NCBI GenBank assembly: GCA_037074615.1
Contig: CM073527.1
Location: forward strand, 9,388,848 to 9,452,847
From: Leucaena leucocephala
Lineage: Eukaryota > Streptophyta > Magnoliopsida > Fabales > Fabaceae
Length of the DNA stretch: 64,000 nt
Direction of reading: 5' to 3'
Shown here: positions 37,504-49,534 of the stretch, piece after piece
How the letters are laid out: every line of letters starts with the position of its first letter
How positions within the stretch are numbered: position 1 is the first letter of the stretch
Position numbers and translations under genes: made by a program
The notes under the pieces: generated by a model
What the model was told of the DNA's origin: nothing
The model's database searches: none
Seen by the model: only the letters and a program-made list of their open reading frames with translations

Positions 37504-38650
37504 AGCTTTGTATTTATATGTACATATCATATTTCAAGCTCAATCCTTTAGCATACCGATATGCTTTCGCTAAAGATTGATATGTTTTGATAAGAATTTG
37601 ATATACGATATCATGTATAAATAGAATTTTTTTTTGCCATTCTAACCATTCTCCAAGAAAGGAAGAGAATTTCACTTATGACTAGAGAATAGAGACATTT
37701 CTCAATGGATAATATTGCTTAAGATTGAGATCTGACACAATGAGCACTGGTGTTACAAAGTTTAAATTAGCAACAAGCTAAAAGGATCATTATTCATGCC
37801 AATACAAAAGAAGATGCTCAAGAGAGGGAGGCAAAGAATTGTAAAGACTAATTCATCATATATCAAAACAAAATAAGCATTTATAAACCCCTCTTATTAT
37901 GTTTGAATATAGATAAGCTATCTTGATAATAATTTTTTATGCTATATGTGTTTATGTGCTTTTAATCTTCTTTTGTTGGATCATATTTTTAAGATATTGT
38001 TTTAAAATGTTCATGTTTCTAATATATTATTCAATTTTAAAAAATAATGATCTTATATCGACAAAGGTTCTTGTCAATAAAAGTTTTCATAAAAAGAAGT
38101 CTGTTTGAATCTTTTTGAACATCTATTCGATAAAATCATTTATTAGATATGTGATAAAAATAAATTGTTTTTGAAAAATCTGGCAAAATATTACGTGTTG
38201 CTTTTCATCCATAAATTCTTTGAAAATAACACTTATCCAAATGCTATTCGATAAGGTTTATGAAAAAGTTTTGAAATTTATCAAACATTTTATCGATAAT
38301 TTTATTTATCGAAAAACTATTTGATAAGATCCTTTGTCCAAGAATTCTTTGATAAATTTTGTGTGATATATGTGAAAAAGGTATATACTTATTGAACACT
38401 TTATCGAAAAGGGAAGAAATTATTAGTTATTTAGCGAAAATATGACCATTACTGTTAGTTCATAGAATGCCTTCTTCAAAAATTCATCATTCTCTTTGAA
38501 CCCATAAAATTTTTCTTATCGTATTCTCTCCCAACATCAATTAAACACCTATAAGAATCATTTTCCCTAACTCTCAAAAACTACCTACTTCTCACAATCC
38601 ACAATTTTTCCTTGAGTTTATACTACTATACACCACTATCATACCTAATA
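37504..38650 (+). mobile_element. S element upstream region (LTR-like and leader)
   Basis: AT-rich sequence before the S ORF. A TATAAATAG box lies near 37616-37624. About six TCGATAA/TTATCGA words fall within 38127-38407, as in the S 3' LTR, and 38325-38375 aligns visibly with 59340-59390. From about 38460 to 38650 the text is a pyrimidine-rich leader ending at the ATG of the S ORF. The exact LTR end and PBS were not found. Confidence 0.5.
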
Positions 38651-41600
38651 TGGCAAGAACAAAAATGCCAGAGGTTAGTCTTGAAAATTGTCATATCCTA
38701 ATTTTCCCTATCTGTATAATACTGATAGTGGAAAGACGATTAGAAAGGATCATGACAAAGATCAGAAGAAATAATAAGGGTTAGATGATTCTTTAAGGAA
38801 GAGAAGGACTAAAATAAAAACTAGAAAAGATTAAAGGCAAAAAGTGAAAGTAGAAACAAAAGTTGGGCCCTTAAGTGTAAGTTTTGAAAGTTAAGGGCTT
38901 TAAATACAAATAGATAAAAGTTCAGGGGCTAAAGTGCAATTATTCAAAAGTTCAGGGACCTAAATGTAATTATGAAAAAGTTGAGCTAAAACAGGCCATA
39001 AATGCCCGGAATCAGATAAGACCCAAATTTTACCAGTAGATAGACAAAAGTATTCCAGTCAGTTTAACGTAACACAGGATTTTGATTTGAGGTCCCGATT
39101 AATTGATATACATTTGTGAAATCAGAAGAGTTATTACAGTATTTTTCAGACAACAGAATCAGATGAAACTTTATAGGAAATTCCTATATTTAATGTAAGA
39201 ATTTATAAAATTGACAGAGTCAGAAAAGGAATCCTGTAGAAGTCTTACGGGATTTTACGGTGAAATAAAATACCCAATAAATAATATCGAGTAAGATTTA
39301 TTGGGATTTGTGCCATAAAGGTAATGAGGATAATGAGCCCATACCAAGCCCCAAATGGCGCCATAATGAGCCCAATAAAGTAGTGAAACAATTATGTGGG
39401 CCAGAGTCCAGAGCAGTCCAGCAAAAGTGTGAAATTACGAAAATACCTCTGGATGCCCATACTGTACCAGTGTTAGATAGAGGTTATTTTGGTCATTCTA
39501 GATAGGCTAAAAATATGGGACATAGTATAAATATGATTAGTTAGAGCCAATATATGCCCTGAGACAGTGTAAAGAGGGGTGAAATAACAATTATGCCCTT
39601 AGGGTTAGTACAACGCAAGAAAGGACACCAAGGGTATTTTGGTCATTTTCTAAAGGATGGATGGCAGATAAATATTCAATATATCAAGTTCAATTATAGG
39701 ATAAGCCTAGACATTGATTTCCAAGACAAAATACATATCCTGGTATGTTATAAAAAAATTAGGAATAGAAAATATTCTGGTTGCTATGAAACTGCTCCGA
39801 TCGGTACTGGATGGGACTAAATTTTTTTCAGAAGCTTCCTGGCGTGGTAAGCAAGCCACATACCCCCATGAGGTGTCCCTTGAGATGTCCCACATGATGA
39901 CATAATTATTCTTTTAAGAAAAAATTAAATCCAAGATTAAATGTGGACCTTTAGATCAAAACTGTGGACCTTTAGATCAAAACCTTTAAATCCAAATCAA
40001 TCTTGGCCATTCATTTTTCATGGATTTTGCTATAAATACCCCCTCATTCTGCATCAAAACTGTGGCTTCATGGACCCTTGGGGAAACTATTGCAAAATGA
40101 AAATTCAAGCCAAGACAAAGAAGATTCAAGGTACCAAAGTTCAAATAAGCTAGATATTAAATGTAAGCAATCTCTCCTACCTTATTTTCCTTTGATTTGG
40201 GAGCTTGAACTTAGGGTTTTCATGGGGTGAAAGTTAAGTTTTCTCTAAGGGGAGGTGCTTCCCAAAAACCTTAGATGAAAGGGAAAAGAAGAAATTAAAG
40301 TTAGAAGTGTATGATTTAAGCTTAAACAAGCTAATTAAGAGATTGGTTGTTGAATCAAGTTGATATTCTTGACTTTGCCATGGTGTGCCCTGTTCAGTAT
40401 GCACTGTTCATGAAGGAAGGAAATTTAATTTCAATGATTTAATGCTTCCATTGAGTTTGTATGATGATTTTGTGTAGGATTGGAAAGGTTTTGAACCTTG
40501 GAAACATTAAAATCTCAAGGTTGCAGTATTTGAGATTCCTTACAGTTACTGTTCACTCACATGAACAGTGGTTGGAAATTCATGATTTTGATGGTTCCAA
40601 TGGTTTTAAAATGAAAAGTTGTGTGGGGTAAAGTGGAGAAACAAGTATGGGAAGCATTAGAATCAAAATGAGAATTTTTAAAATAATTGTATGCTTATGT
40701 TCAATTCTGTACAGCAGGCCATGAAGGAGCTCGAATTTCATGATTCTAAACTCATAAATGGATTCAAAAGATGAAATTGTGTAGGGTAAAGTCAAGACAT
40801 CAATTGGTTCAAAAGCCAAGTGGATTAGTGAAGATTAGAGAAAGTTATGATAATAAAGAGTGTAACAAGGATTAGTCTTGAATTGGTTGGAGTTCATGAG
40901 TCCTAATGAGTTATGTGATGAATATGAATGTGCTTAGGCCCTTGAAACATCCAAGAAGATGTTGGGAAGTGATTGATCACAAGACTTCATGGTTGGAAAA
41001 GATCAAGAGGAAAGCTTAAGTGCAAGGTAGTGAACTTACCTCTTTATGTGCTTGATGTGATATGCTTATGTGTTGACATGTACATGATGTTTGAATGATG
41101 TTGTGACATGATAAATGATGTTGAATGTATTGTGAATCATATGTTTTTTATGGCCATGCACTTTATGCAAAAGTATATAGCATGATAGCATGTCACTAAT
41201 CAAAGAAAGTTTAATGAAATTACATATCATGCATTAGCATCCATCTTGCATATTTAAGTGGTAGTGTTTGCTATTGAGATTCTCTAGAATCTCAATCTCC
41301 CATAACCAACCAATTTAGGTCAAGCATGATATATAATGTATGCATGGAGAAGAGCCAAAGCATGGAAGAAGAAAAGTGAAGTATTTAAAATGTTAGTATA
41401 TGCTATGCACTTTCCATGTACGTCAAAGTCATGTAAAGTATCTATTTATATGATGAGATTGTATGAAACAATTATTGTATATCCCCATGATGTATATGAA
41501 TTCATAAATGGCAAAAGAGATGATTTATGTATACTGGAACAATTATGGAAAGTGAAAGAAAGGAAACTGAAATGGTAAAAACATAGGTCCTGAAGCAGTT

Positions 41601-41870
41601 TTGTTGTGGCTTCATTTTAACCTAGCAAATTAAGGAATTATTTCACGAAATTTTATGAGCATATAGTAAATGTCATATCCTAATTTTTCCCTATCTGTAT
41701 AGTACTGATAGTGGAAAGATGCTTAGAAAGGATTATGACAAAGATCAGACAAAATAATAAAGGTTAGATAAGTCTTAAAGAAAGAGAAGGACCTAAACGC
41801 AAATTGGAAAAGGTTAAAGGCCAAAAGTTAAAGTAGAAATAAATGTTGGGCAAAAAGTGGTAATTTCTAA

Positions 41871-41970
41871 AAGTTTAGGGACCTAAATGTAAATATGCAA
41901 AAAGTTAGGGAGATAAATGTAATTAAGCAAAAAGTTAGGGATATAAATGTAATTATGGAAAAGTTCAGCC
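41871..41970 (+). repeat. 30-bp imperfect tandem repeat in B LTR
   Basis: Three units starting near 41871, 41901 and 41931, each 'aa(a)gttaggg-n-ataaatgtaaat'. Related runs occur at 24600-24690, 38900-38980 and 49735-49834. Confidence 0.7.
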
Positions 41971-43003
41971 AGAAAAGGCTTAGAACTGCCTGTAAGTATT
42001 TCAGTCCCACATTCCATCAGTAAATAGAGGAAGTCATGCTGGGTAATCTGGCATGATACAGAAATTTTATTAGGGCTCCACACAGCAGAAAATTATCTGA
42101 TAGTCTAAAAGTTATCTGAAATTTTATCAGATTTCATGGACTTCAGATATAAGTGGGAAAATTACAGAAAAGTGTGCCCTACAGTGTTAGATGTCCTGGA
42201 TCTGACAGAACTCCAGAAGAAGTTCTGTATAAAAAGTTATTCACATATCAGTAAATGTTGACGGGAGTTTGTTTACACCCGTAATCCGATAATGGAACTT
42301 ATCAGTATGTAAGCATGGATAGAATGAGATCAGATGACCTCATATATAGGCCTATAATGACGCCAAGGAAGGCCCAAAACCCAGGGTACCAGTCTATCAG
42401 TAGAAGGGGCCAATGCCAGAAAAAGTGTGAAATTACAAAAATACCCCTGGATGCCCAAATTGTACCAGAGATGGATAAAGGGCATTTTGGTTATCTGGGA
42501 CAGGCTAAAAACATGACACATGGTATAAATATGATTATTTGAGCCAATATATGCCCTGAGGCAGTACAAAGAGGGGTGAAATGACAATTATGCCCTTAGG
42601 GTCAATATAGTGCAAGAAAGGACACCGAGGTTATTTTGGTCATTTCCCAAGGGATCTGTAATTAAGTTGTGGTCAGTACAAGTATGTCAATGGTGTGGGA
42701 AGCCTAGACATTGATTTCCAGGACATAATACATATCTTGGTATAATATAGAAAAATTCAGAATAGAAAACAGTCCGGTTGTTGTGAAACTACACTGATCG
42801 GTACCGGATTGGACTGGAATTTCTCCAGAAGGTTCCTTGCATGGGCAGCACGTCACCTAATCCTCTTAGGTGTCCCATGAGCTGTACCACATGATGTCAT
42901 AATTATTATTTTATGAAAAAGTTAAATCCAAGATTAAATATGGGCCTTTAGATCAAATAGTAACCAAATCAATCTTGGCCATTCATTTTTCTTGGATTTT
43001 GGC

Positions 43004-43011
43004 TATAAATA
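43004..43011 (+). promoter_or_regulatory. LTR TATA box, element 2 5' LTR
   Basis: TATAAATA followed by CCCC at LTR position about 1334. The identical copy in the 3' LTR is at 50868-50875. It is the likely transcription start region, so the element RNA would begin shortly after. Confidence 0.7.
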
Positions 43012-45017
43012 CCCCTCCAATTCTGCAGCAAACCATAGCTTCATGGACCCTTGGGGAAACTCTTGCAAAATGGAAACTCAAGCCAAGATAAAGAAGATTC
43101 AAGGTTCCAAAGTTCAAGCAAGCTAGAGATTAAAGGTAAGCAATCTTTCCTAACTTATTCTCCTTTGATTTGGGAGCTTGAACTTAGGGTTTTCATGGGG
43201 AAAAAGTTGAGTTTTATCTAAGGGGAGGTGCTGTCCAAAATCCATAGATGAAAGGGGAAAGAAGAAATTAAAGTTAGAACCATATGATTAAAGCTTAAAC
43301 AAGCTAGTTAAGTGGTTGGTTGTTGAATCAAATTGATATTCTTGACTTTGCCATGGTGTGCCCTGTTCAGTATGCACTGTTCATGAGGGAAGGAAATTGA
43401 ATTTCAATGATTTAATGCTTCCATTGAGTTTGTATGATGATTTTGTGTAGGATTGGAGAGGTTTTGAACCTTGGAAACATTAAAATCTCAAGGTTGTAGT
43501 CTTTGAGATTCCTTACGGTTACTGTTCACTCGCATGAATAGTGATTGGAATTTCATGATTTTGATGGTTCCAATGGTTTTAAAAATCAAAATGAGAATTT
43601 TTGAAAGAATTGTGTGCTTATGTTCAATTCTGTACAGCATGCCATGAAGGAGCTGGAATTTCATGATTCTAAGCTCATAAATGGATTCAAAAGATGAAAT
43701 TGTGTAGGGTAAAGTCAAGACATCAATTGGTTCAAGAGCCAAGGGGATTAGTGAAAATTAGAGAAAGTTATGACAATAAAGAGTGTAACAAAGTTAGTCT
43801 TGAACATGGTTGGAGTTCATGAGTCCTAATGAGTTATGTGATGAATATGAATATGTTTAGGACCATGAAACATCCAATAAGATGTTGGGAAGTGATAGAC
43901 ATAAATGCTTCATGGTTGGAAAGCTAGGGAGCAAGGGCTAAAGGTTAAGAGAAAAGCTTAAGTGCAAGGTAGTGAACTTACCTCTTTATGTGCTTGATGT
44001 GGTATGCTTATGTGTTGACATGTATATGTTATTTGAATGATGTTGTGACATGATAAATGATATTGAATGTATTGTGAATAACATGTTTCCATGGCCATGC
44101 ACTTTATGTAAAAGTATATAGCATGATGGCATGTCACTAATCAAAGAAAGTTAATGAAATTACATATCATGCATTAGCATCCATCTTGCATATTTAAGTG
44201 GTAATGTTTGCTACTGAGATTCCCTAGAATCTCACTCTCCCATAACCAACCAATTTAGGTCAAGCATGAAGAAAAGGTGTGCATGGAGAAGAGCTAAAGA
44301 ATAGAAGAAAGGAAGTGAAGTATTGAATTTTAGCATATACTATAAATTGTCTATGTATGTAAATGCCATGTAAGGTGTCCATTTATGTGATGAAACTATT
44401 GTAATACTTATAGCATATGTACATGATGTATATGAATGTTAAGAAGCTTATTTGATGGCTTGAGCATGCTGAAACAATTATTGGAAAGGAAAGAAAATAA
44501 ACTGAAATGGTAAAAACGTAGGTCCTGAAGCAGTTTTGTTGTGGCTTCAGTTTGACCTAGCAAATGAAGGAATTAGTTCACAAAATTTTATGAGCATGTA
44601 GCACACATCCACATATTTAAATTCATAGGTGGAACATTTCATTTGGATGTGTATATCAAGAGAAATGAATTTACAAAGTAAGGGACCAGAATCTGTTTCC
44701 AGAGTTTTTGACCAAATGAACAGTAAACTTCAACGAATAAAATGTATCAATTGGCGAATCATTTGGTCTGGAAATTATTTTTCCCTTAAATTTTAAGATG
44801 TTATCTTCATGTAGCTTTTTGAACCACTTCATTTTGAGTTTTCTAGAATTAATTATGATTTTTTGAAATTCATTGCGTAATCTGGAATACCATATGAATA
44901 GTAACCCGAGAAAGAATAAAATTCCAGATTTGGCTAATGGACTTCCATGGTCTTGTAAGTGGTTCTAAATGCTGCTAAATGGTCCCTAATACGTATGGAA
45001 GTAAGGATGTTACATTT

Positions 45018-45029
45018 TGATATCAGAGC
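45018..45029 (+). other. Primer-binding site of element 2, one mismatch
   Basis: TGATATCAGAGC, three bases after the LTR; the initiator tRNA-Met type site is TGGTATCAGAGC, so the third base is changed from G to A. Element 1 keeps the perfect site. Confidence 0.88.
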
Positions 45030-45188
45030 ATAGGATTCTGGCTTAAGAAATGCTCTAAATAGATTATTTGTGGACTAATATGAGATTATACCCAGACCCT
45101 AACCGTAAACAGTAAGTATTTTGTTAAGTTAGGGTATGTTATGGGATGGTTAACATTGCTTAATTAAGCAAATGTTGCAGGAATATAT

Positions 45189-45851
45189 ATGAGATTCCAT
45201 AAGGTTAAGTCAGAGGCTTCAGTTAATAAGGGAGATTCCATACCAATAGTGATATATGAAGATGATATATATCCATATCCCTTAGACAATGAAGAGAATC
45301 CAGATGAGAGTTTAGGGGATCAGCCAGGAAAATCTACAGTGGAATGTCCCATAGACGTTTCTGTAGACTTAAACCTGTAGTCTAGAGGTGATGTAGAGAT
45401 TTAGCGTGAAGCCTAATATGCACCAATTGATGTTAAGTCTAGTGACTCTATTCGGTATAAGTTTATTGCAATGCCCTCTAACCCTGATATAAGCTTTATC
45501 CCTCTTACGAGATGATAGATTACGGATGAGGAAGCTGAGTATTGGTACTGGATTATGGGTAGACCATATATTATTCCTCCTCTACCAGAGTTTGAGGATA
45601 GATTTAAGATAATTAAGATACAACAGTCCCCTAATTCAGACATCCAATCAGAGCCTATGATAGTTCTTGTCCATTCCCAAAGTCCAAGAATATGTGACTT
45701 TATAAAGAAAGATCAGTGTGATGTTCCTAATCCTAGTCAACCCCAGCCTTCTTCATTAAAGATAGATAGTGTTGACCATATTGGTCTGATAAAAGCTGTG
45801 GAAAGTGAATTACTCAGTCTAGGTCAAGGGATGGACAAAAGTAGAGATTAA
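45189..45851 (+). pseudogene. Degenerate ~220-codon unknown ORF of element 2
   Basis: Starts ATG 160 bp after the PBS. A single frame runs from 45189 to 45851 with only a few stops; open parts are 45189-45380 and 45555-45851. The N-terminus is acidic (ENPDESLGDQ), followed by YWYWI-x-GRP, LPEFED, SPNSDIQSEPMIVLVHSQSP and ICDFIKKD. Stops are TAG or TGA, several explained by a CAG or CGA original; the equivalent first stop is CAG in element 1. No family recognised. The position is that of gag, yet no zinc knuckle is seen. Confidence 0.55.
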
Positions 45852-48726
45852 AAACAGTTAGTTATCTACAGTTCCTCAATGCCGTAGCAGGAATGATAAA
45901 CAGACATCCAGTAGAGGGCATTAACCTAATATCCTTTAGAGGACTGGTATGAGATAATAGTAAGTCAAGAGTCATGAGTCTAAAGATGCCAACCTCACTG
46001 AAGTCTACCAGTTAGAGGTTCAGCACAGAGTATAGGCAAGTTAAACAGTATGAAGTACAAAGATACAGAATATTAGTTTAAGAAGAGGTTTAACAGTAGA
46101 TCCTCTGTATGATCATCAGGAGTTGATCTATAGTACGAAAGTCCTTGTGCAGCTAGTCTTTACAGAAAAGAATAATGAGAAGTTAGAATGAGACTTGCCT
46201 AAGAATAATCTAATACATGGCCTAAGGTTAAAGTTGTGATGGATAATAGATAGAAAGTTAATATTCCTAAACAGAGGGATCACATCATGAAGAGACAGTA
46301 ACCTAACACATCTAGGGTAGAGCACCTAGAGAACAGAAATAGTAATGTTAAGTGATGAATGAGATCCAAGTGACATGAATTGGTCAGGATCTAGAGGTAG
46401 ACCAGAAAAGAATCATAGTCTAGTCCAAAGTAGACTGAGATTGATAGACAGAAAGAGTTAAGAGATACAGAGAGGCACAAAAGTTACTCCATATGAGATA
46501 GAGAATTATCCGCTCACTTGAGAAATTTTTCTCAAAAAGTTTAAAAGAAGCATTCCTCTCAATTAGAGAGAGGTGAGCATGAGACTAAGGGTTAGAGCTA
46601 AGGGAAGAGAACTCTTTTGATTGATACTTAATCGAGTTCATTCATATGAATCTTGAGGCTTAATAAGAGATACTTTCTCGCCTGTTAGTAATCCAGGAGG
46701 ATTAGGGAAAACTTAAAAGTTCGAATGGTATAAAGATAGGAGCCAAAACTTTCCTCCGTTAGCTGAAAGAAGATAGCTGACTCAATTATGGATTGTTGTG
46801 AGGCTAAGGACATAGAAGTCCTTCAGTTTAGAGACATAGAAGTCTTACAGGCGATGAGAAATGTTATGGTAGGATGACTATGGCCTAGTAAGGTAGCCAC
46901 AGATTCAAAGATAAAGTGACTCCCCTATTCCTATGTAAGAAAGAGTAAAGAAGGGTTGAGCCTATACCCTAGCAAGTGGGTGATATGGCAGCCTAAGTGA
47001 AACAAGTAAATGACTCAGGTTCCTGAATAAATGATCAGGACCTAGTGATTAAGGTAATGAAGGAACAGAATACTTTAAAGTCTACTTGGTTAATTATTTA
47101 ATTGCAATATGAGTATAAGGGATGGTTGAGCAGATGTATGTGATAGTGGTATGGCTTATGTTGCCATAAGTTATAATAAGAAATTGCATCTCATTGCATT
47201 TGTCATATGAGGACACACATGTTAGAGATTGCTTAAAGGATTGCATCTCCTTGCAAAATATGCTTGTTGAGTATGCTATGATAAATGATTATGATACTCA
47301 TGATATATCCCTTCAATAGGGGTAAGATGTATAAATGATATGGCTCAAAGAAGGAGTAAATTCTAAGTAATATAAGTTAATATTTTTGCAATAGAGCTAG
47401 ATTGCTCTTGCAATAAAGTAAGATTGCTTTTGAAATGAAGCTAAGATATGGGATAATATAACTCAGATAAAGTAAGGTCCCTCTGATGAGATAAATAGAT
47501 GATGATAGATATGTGCATGGTAAAGCCTATGTAGCTCTCTACAGTAATGGATCTAGTAAGTTATAAAGATGAGAATGGTATATGAAGTTCCTAAGTGATA
47601 GAGGAAATGAGTCAAGTCATAATAGATAATATTGGCTTCTGTGATCATTTTTGGGGAATTATCTGTGGAGTTAATAACTATGTGGAAGTGACTAACCTTA
47701 TAACTTTGTCCGTTGGTTTAGGTCTTCCAGAGATGAGAATACAGTACAACAGAATACAGTAGATTCTGGAGGATTGCAGTTAGATCCTAGTATGGCTCAC
47801 AGGGTCGCAGTTAGATCCTGAAAGGCTTACGGTTGATCGCAGTAGATCCCGAGGGTCGCAGTAGACCAAGCCTAGAGCAAGAAAGTAATGAGCCATAAGT
47901 ACATTATTTCTTTGGAAGGACAAATACCAAGGAAAAGTTAAGGTATAGAAGCTTCACAAGTTGATTAACTCATAATAGAGAGAGTACCCATGATGCTAGT
48001 TTCAGATAGCCTTATTACTAGCAGGGACTGAACTCAGAAGTTCCTTACACATATCAGGAACTAAGTGATCAAAGTTAAAGCTGTTAATGCTGAGTCCCAA
48101 GGATTTATGGGAATATTACGTAAGATATAAGAAGAGATCCTTATGATAAGATTACAGAAAATAAGAGACAAGTAAATCCTCCAGATGAGGATAAAGAGAT
48201 TAGAAGGCCAGATAGACCTAAAAGAGATAGTATAAGATGGGTCTAAGATAATAAAGTACCAGGGTTGAAGCCTGTAAGCACCAGTGCTTCAGATTTTTAT
48301 CTGCACATTTTAGTTAAGCGTGCTCAAGTAAGGGTAATTCAATGATGGGTGACCCCCTGGGAAGTGATGGAAAAGTGTGTAAATGCCATTGAAATTGGCA
48401 TATGTGCACAGAGCTATGTAAGATGATAGAAAGAGCTATGAAAAGCTAAAAAGGGTTATGAATAATAAGAGACTAGAACCCTTATGTTAAATCCAAATGA
48501 AATGGATTTGAAAGATAGACTATGATATAGCCAGATGTGGCTAGATATGTCATGTTATGATATAAAAGATACAAACTCAGATATGTTATGAGAAAGGTAT
48601 ATTGAGAAATGCAATACGAAGTGGCATAATAGCTAGCCTTGTAAACAGATAGAGAGGCTCCCTGCTAAAAGGGGTAAGACATTTGAATGATACGTTACGT
48701 ATGAAAGAGCAAATGAGAGCTTTCAC

Positions 48727-48902
48727 TGCTTGCATAAAGTGCCAGGCATTATGTTATGTTATGTTATGTTATGTTTGTAAATTATGCTAAAGCTCCGAAT
48801 GTTAGAGCAGTGCAAGCTTTATATGATAAAGCTGTGCAAGCTCCGAGTGTTAGAGCTGTGCATATTAAGAGAAGGAATGCTTGATGTTAGAGCTTTGCAT
48901 TC
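48727..48902 (+). repeat. Hairpin cluster with three 24-bp tandem units, element 2
   Basis: Same order as in element 1: a leading stem (48727-48748, with one bulge), three 24-bp units at 48790, 48814 and 48838, and a final GAATGC/GCATTC stem (48875-48902). The middle unit has a perfect stem AGCTTTAT-ATG-ATAAAGCT, although its bases differ from element 1. A TTATG pentanucleotide run lies at about 48750-48775. Confidence 0.75.
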
Positions 48903-49521
48903 GTGAGCAGGTATGTAGTCCTGCAGCATGTTGTCCAGGCATTATGCATGTTAGAGTATATGCTCTTATATGCTCCTACGTGCTCCTATTTAGCAGTAGA
49001 GCAATGAAAGAAAGAATAATGATATAAGTCCTCTCTTTGTATTATGATGAGTTTTTAAAGATGATAAGAATGTATGATGATATGAGAATGAGAGTTAAAG
49101 TTTGCGGATATTCAGAGAATTCCACTAGATACTCAAATAAGCAATAAGTGATTGCACTAAGAAATATGATGAATATTTACTAGAAGTTCCAGAATATAGC
49201 AATATTCGAGGGAGTTTGACATGAAAGAAATAGACGCTACTCACAAGTCCAGCATAGTGAGAAGTCCATATACAGATAAATGCGTAGCAAGAAAGTAATA
49301 GAATTAACTGGAGTTCAACTCTTATTGAGTTGATTCAGAATAAGAGAAAGTGATAATAGCAAACATATGAAGAATTGCAGATATAAAAAGTATTTCGCTA
49401 AGATGTCAAGATAAAAGATAAGAGATAGATACCCCAATCCTTAGTCAAAAAGAAGACAAGGATATCTATCTAAGATTACAGACTAAGGTGCTAAGTAAAT
49501 TTCAAGGACGAAATTTATTTT

Positions 49522-49534
49522 AAGGGGGTAGAAA
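49522..49534 (+). other. Polypurine tract of element 2
   Basis: AAGGGGGTAGAAA directly before the 3' LTR, preceded by 'aggacgaaatttatttt', which parallels the tract before the G1 LTR ('aggacaaaatttacttt'). This similarity supports use of related reverse transcription machinery. Confidence 0.88.

Larger units (their letters stand above)
41671..45014 (+). mobile_element. Element 2 5' LTR (3344 bp)
   Basis: TGTCATATCC...AAGGATGTTACA. Near its start, at 41871-41970, lie about three imperfect 30-bp units ('aaagttaggg..taaatgtaatta'). TATA box at 43004-43011. Offset from the 3' LTR is a constant 7864 bases along its whole length. Confidence 0.95.
45015..49534 (+). mobile_element. Internal region of element 2
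   Basis: 4520 bp, collinear with 8918-13988 except for two large length differences. About 500 bp of element 1 (roughly 9895-10440) is missing at about 45965. About 210 bp (roughly 46460-46675) is present here but missing in element 1. In the latter, one frame gives EIFLKKFKRSIPLN, which weakly recalls the gag capsid block of Ty3 elements. No pol domain was found. The right part contains a run of four 'cgcagt(t)agatcc' words at 47775-47870 and the hairpin cluster. Confidence 0.75.

Noticed and set aside
38127..38407. TCGATAA words as a CRISPR-like or satellite array
   Set aside because: No regular spacing, no constant repeat length and no spacer structure. The words are scattered in an LTR-like region.
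43488..43742. 84-codon minus-strand open frame, also present identically at 51352-51606
   Set aside because: The duplicate is explained by the two LTRs of element 2. The frame runs antisense through LTR sequence and is broken in other B LTRs.
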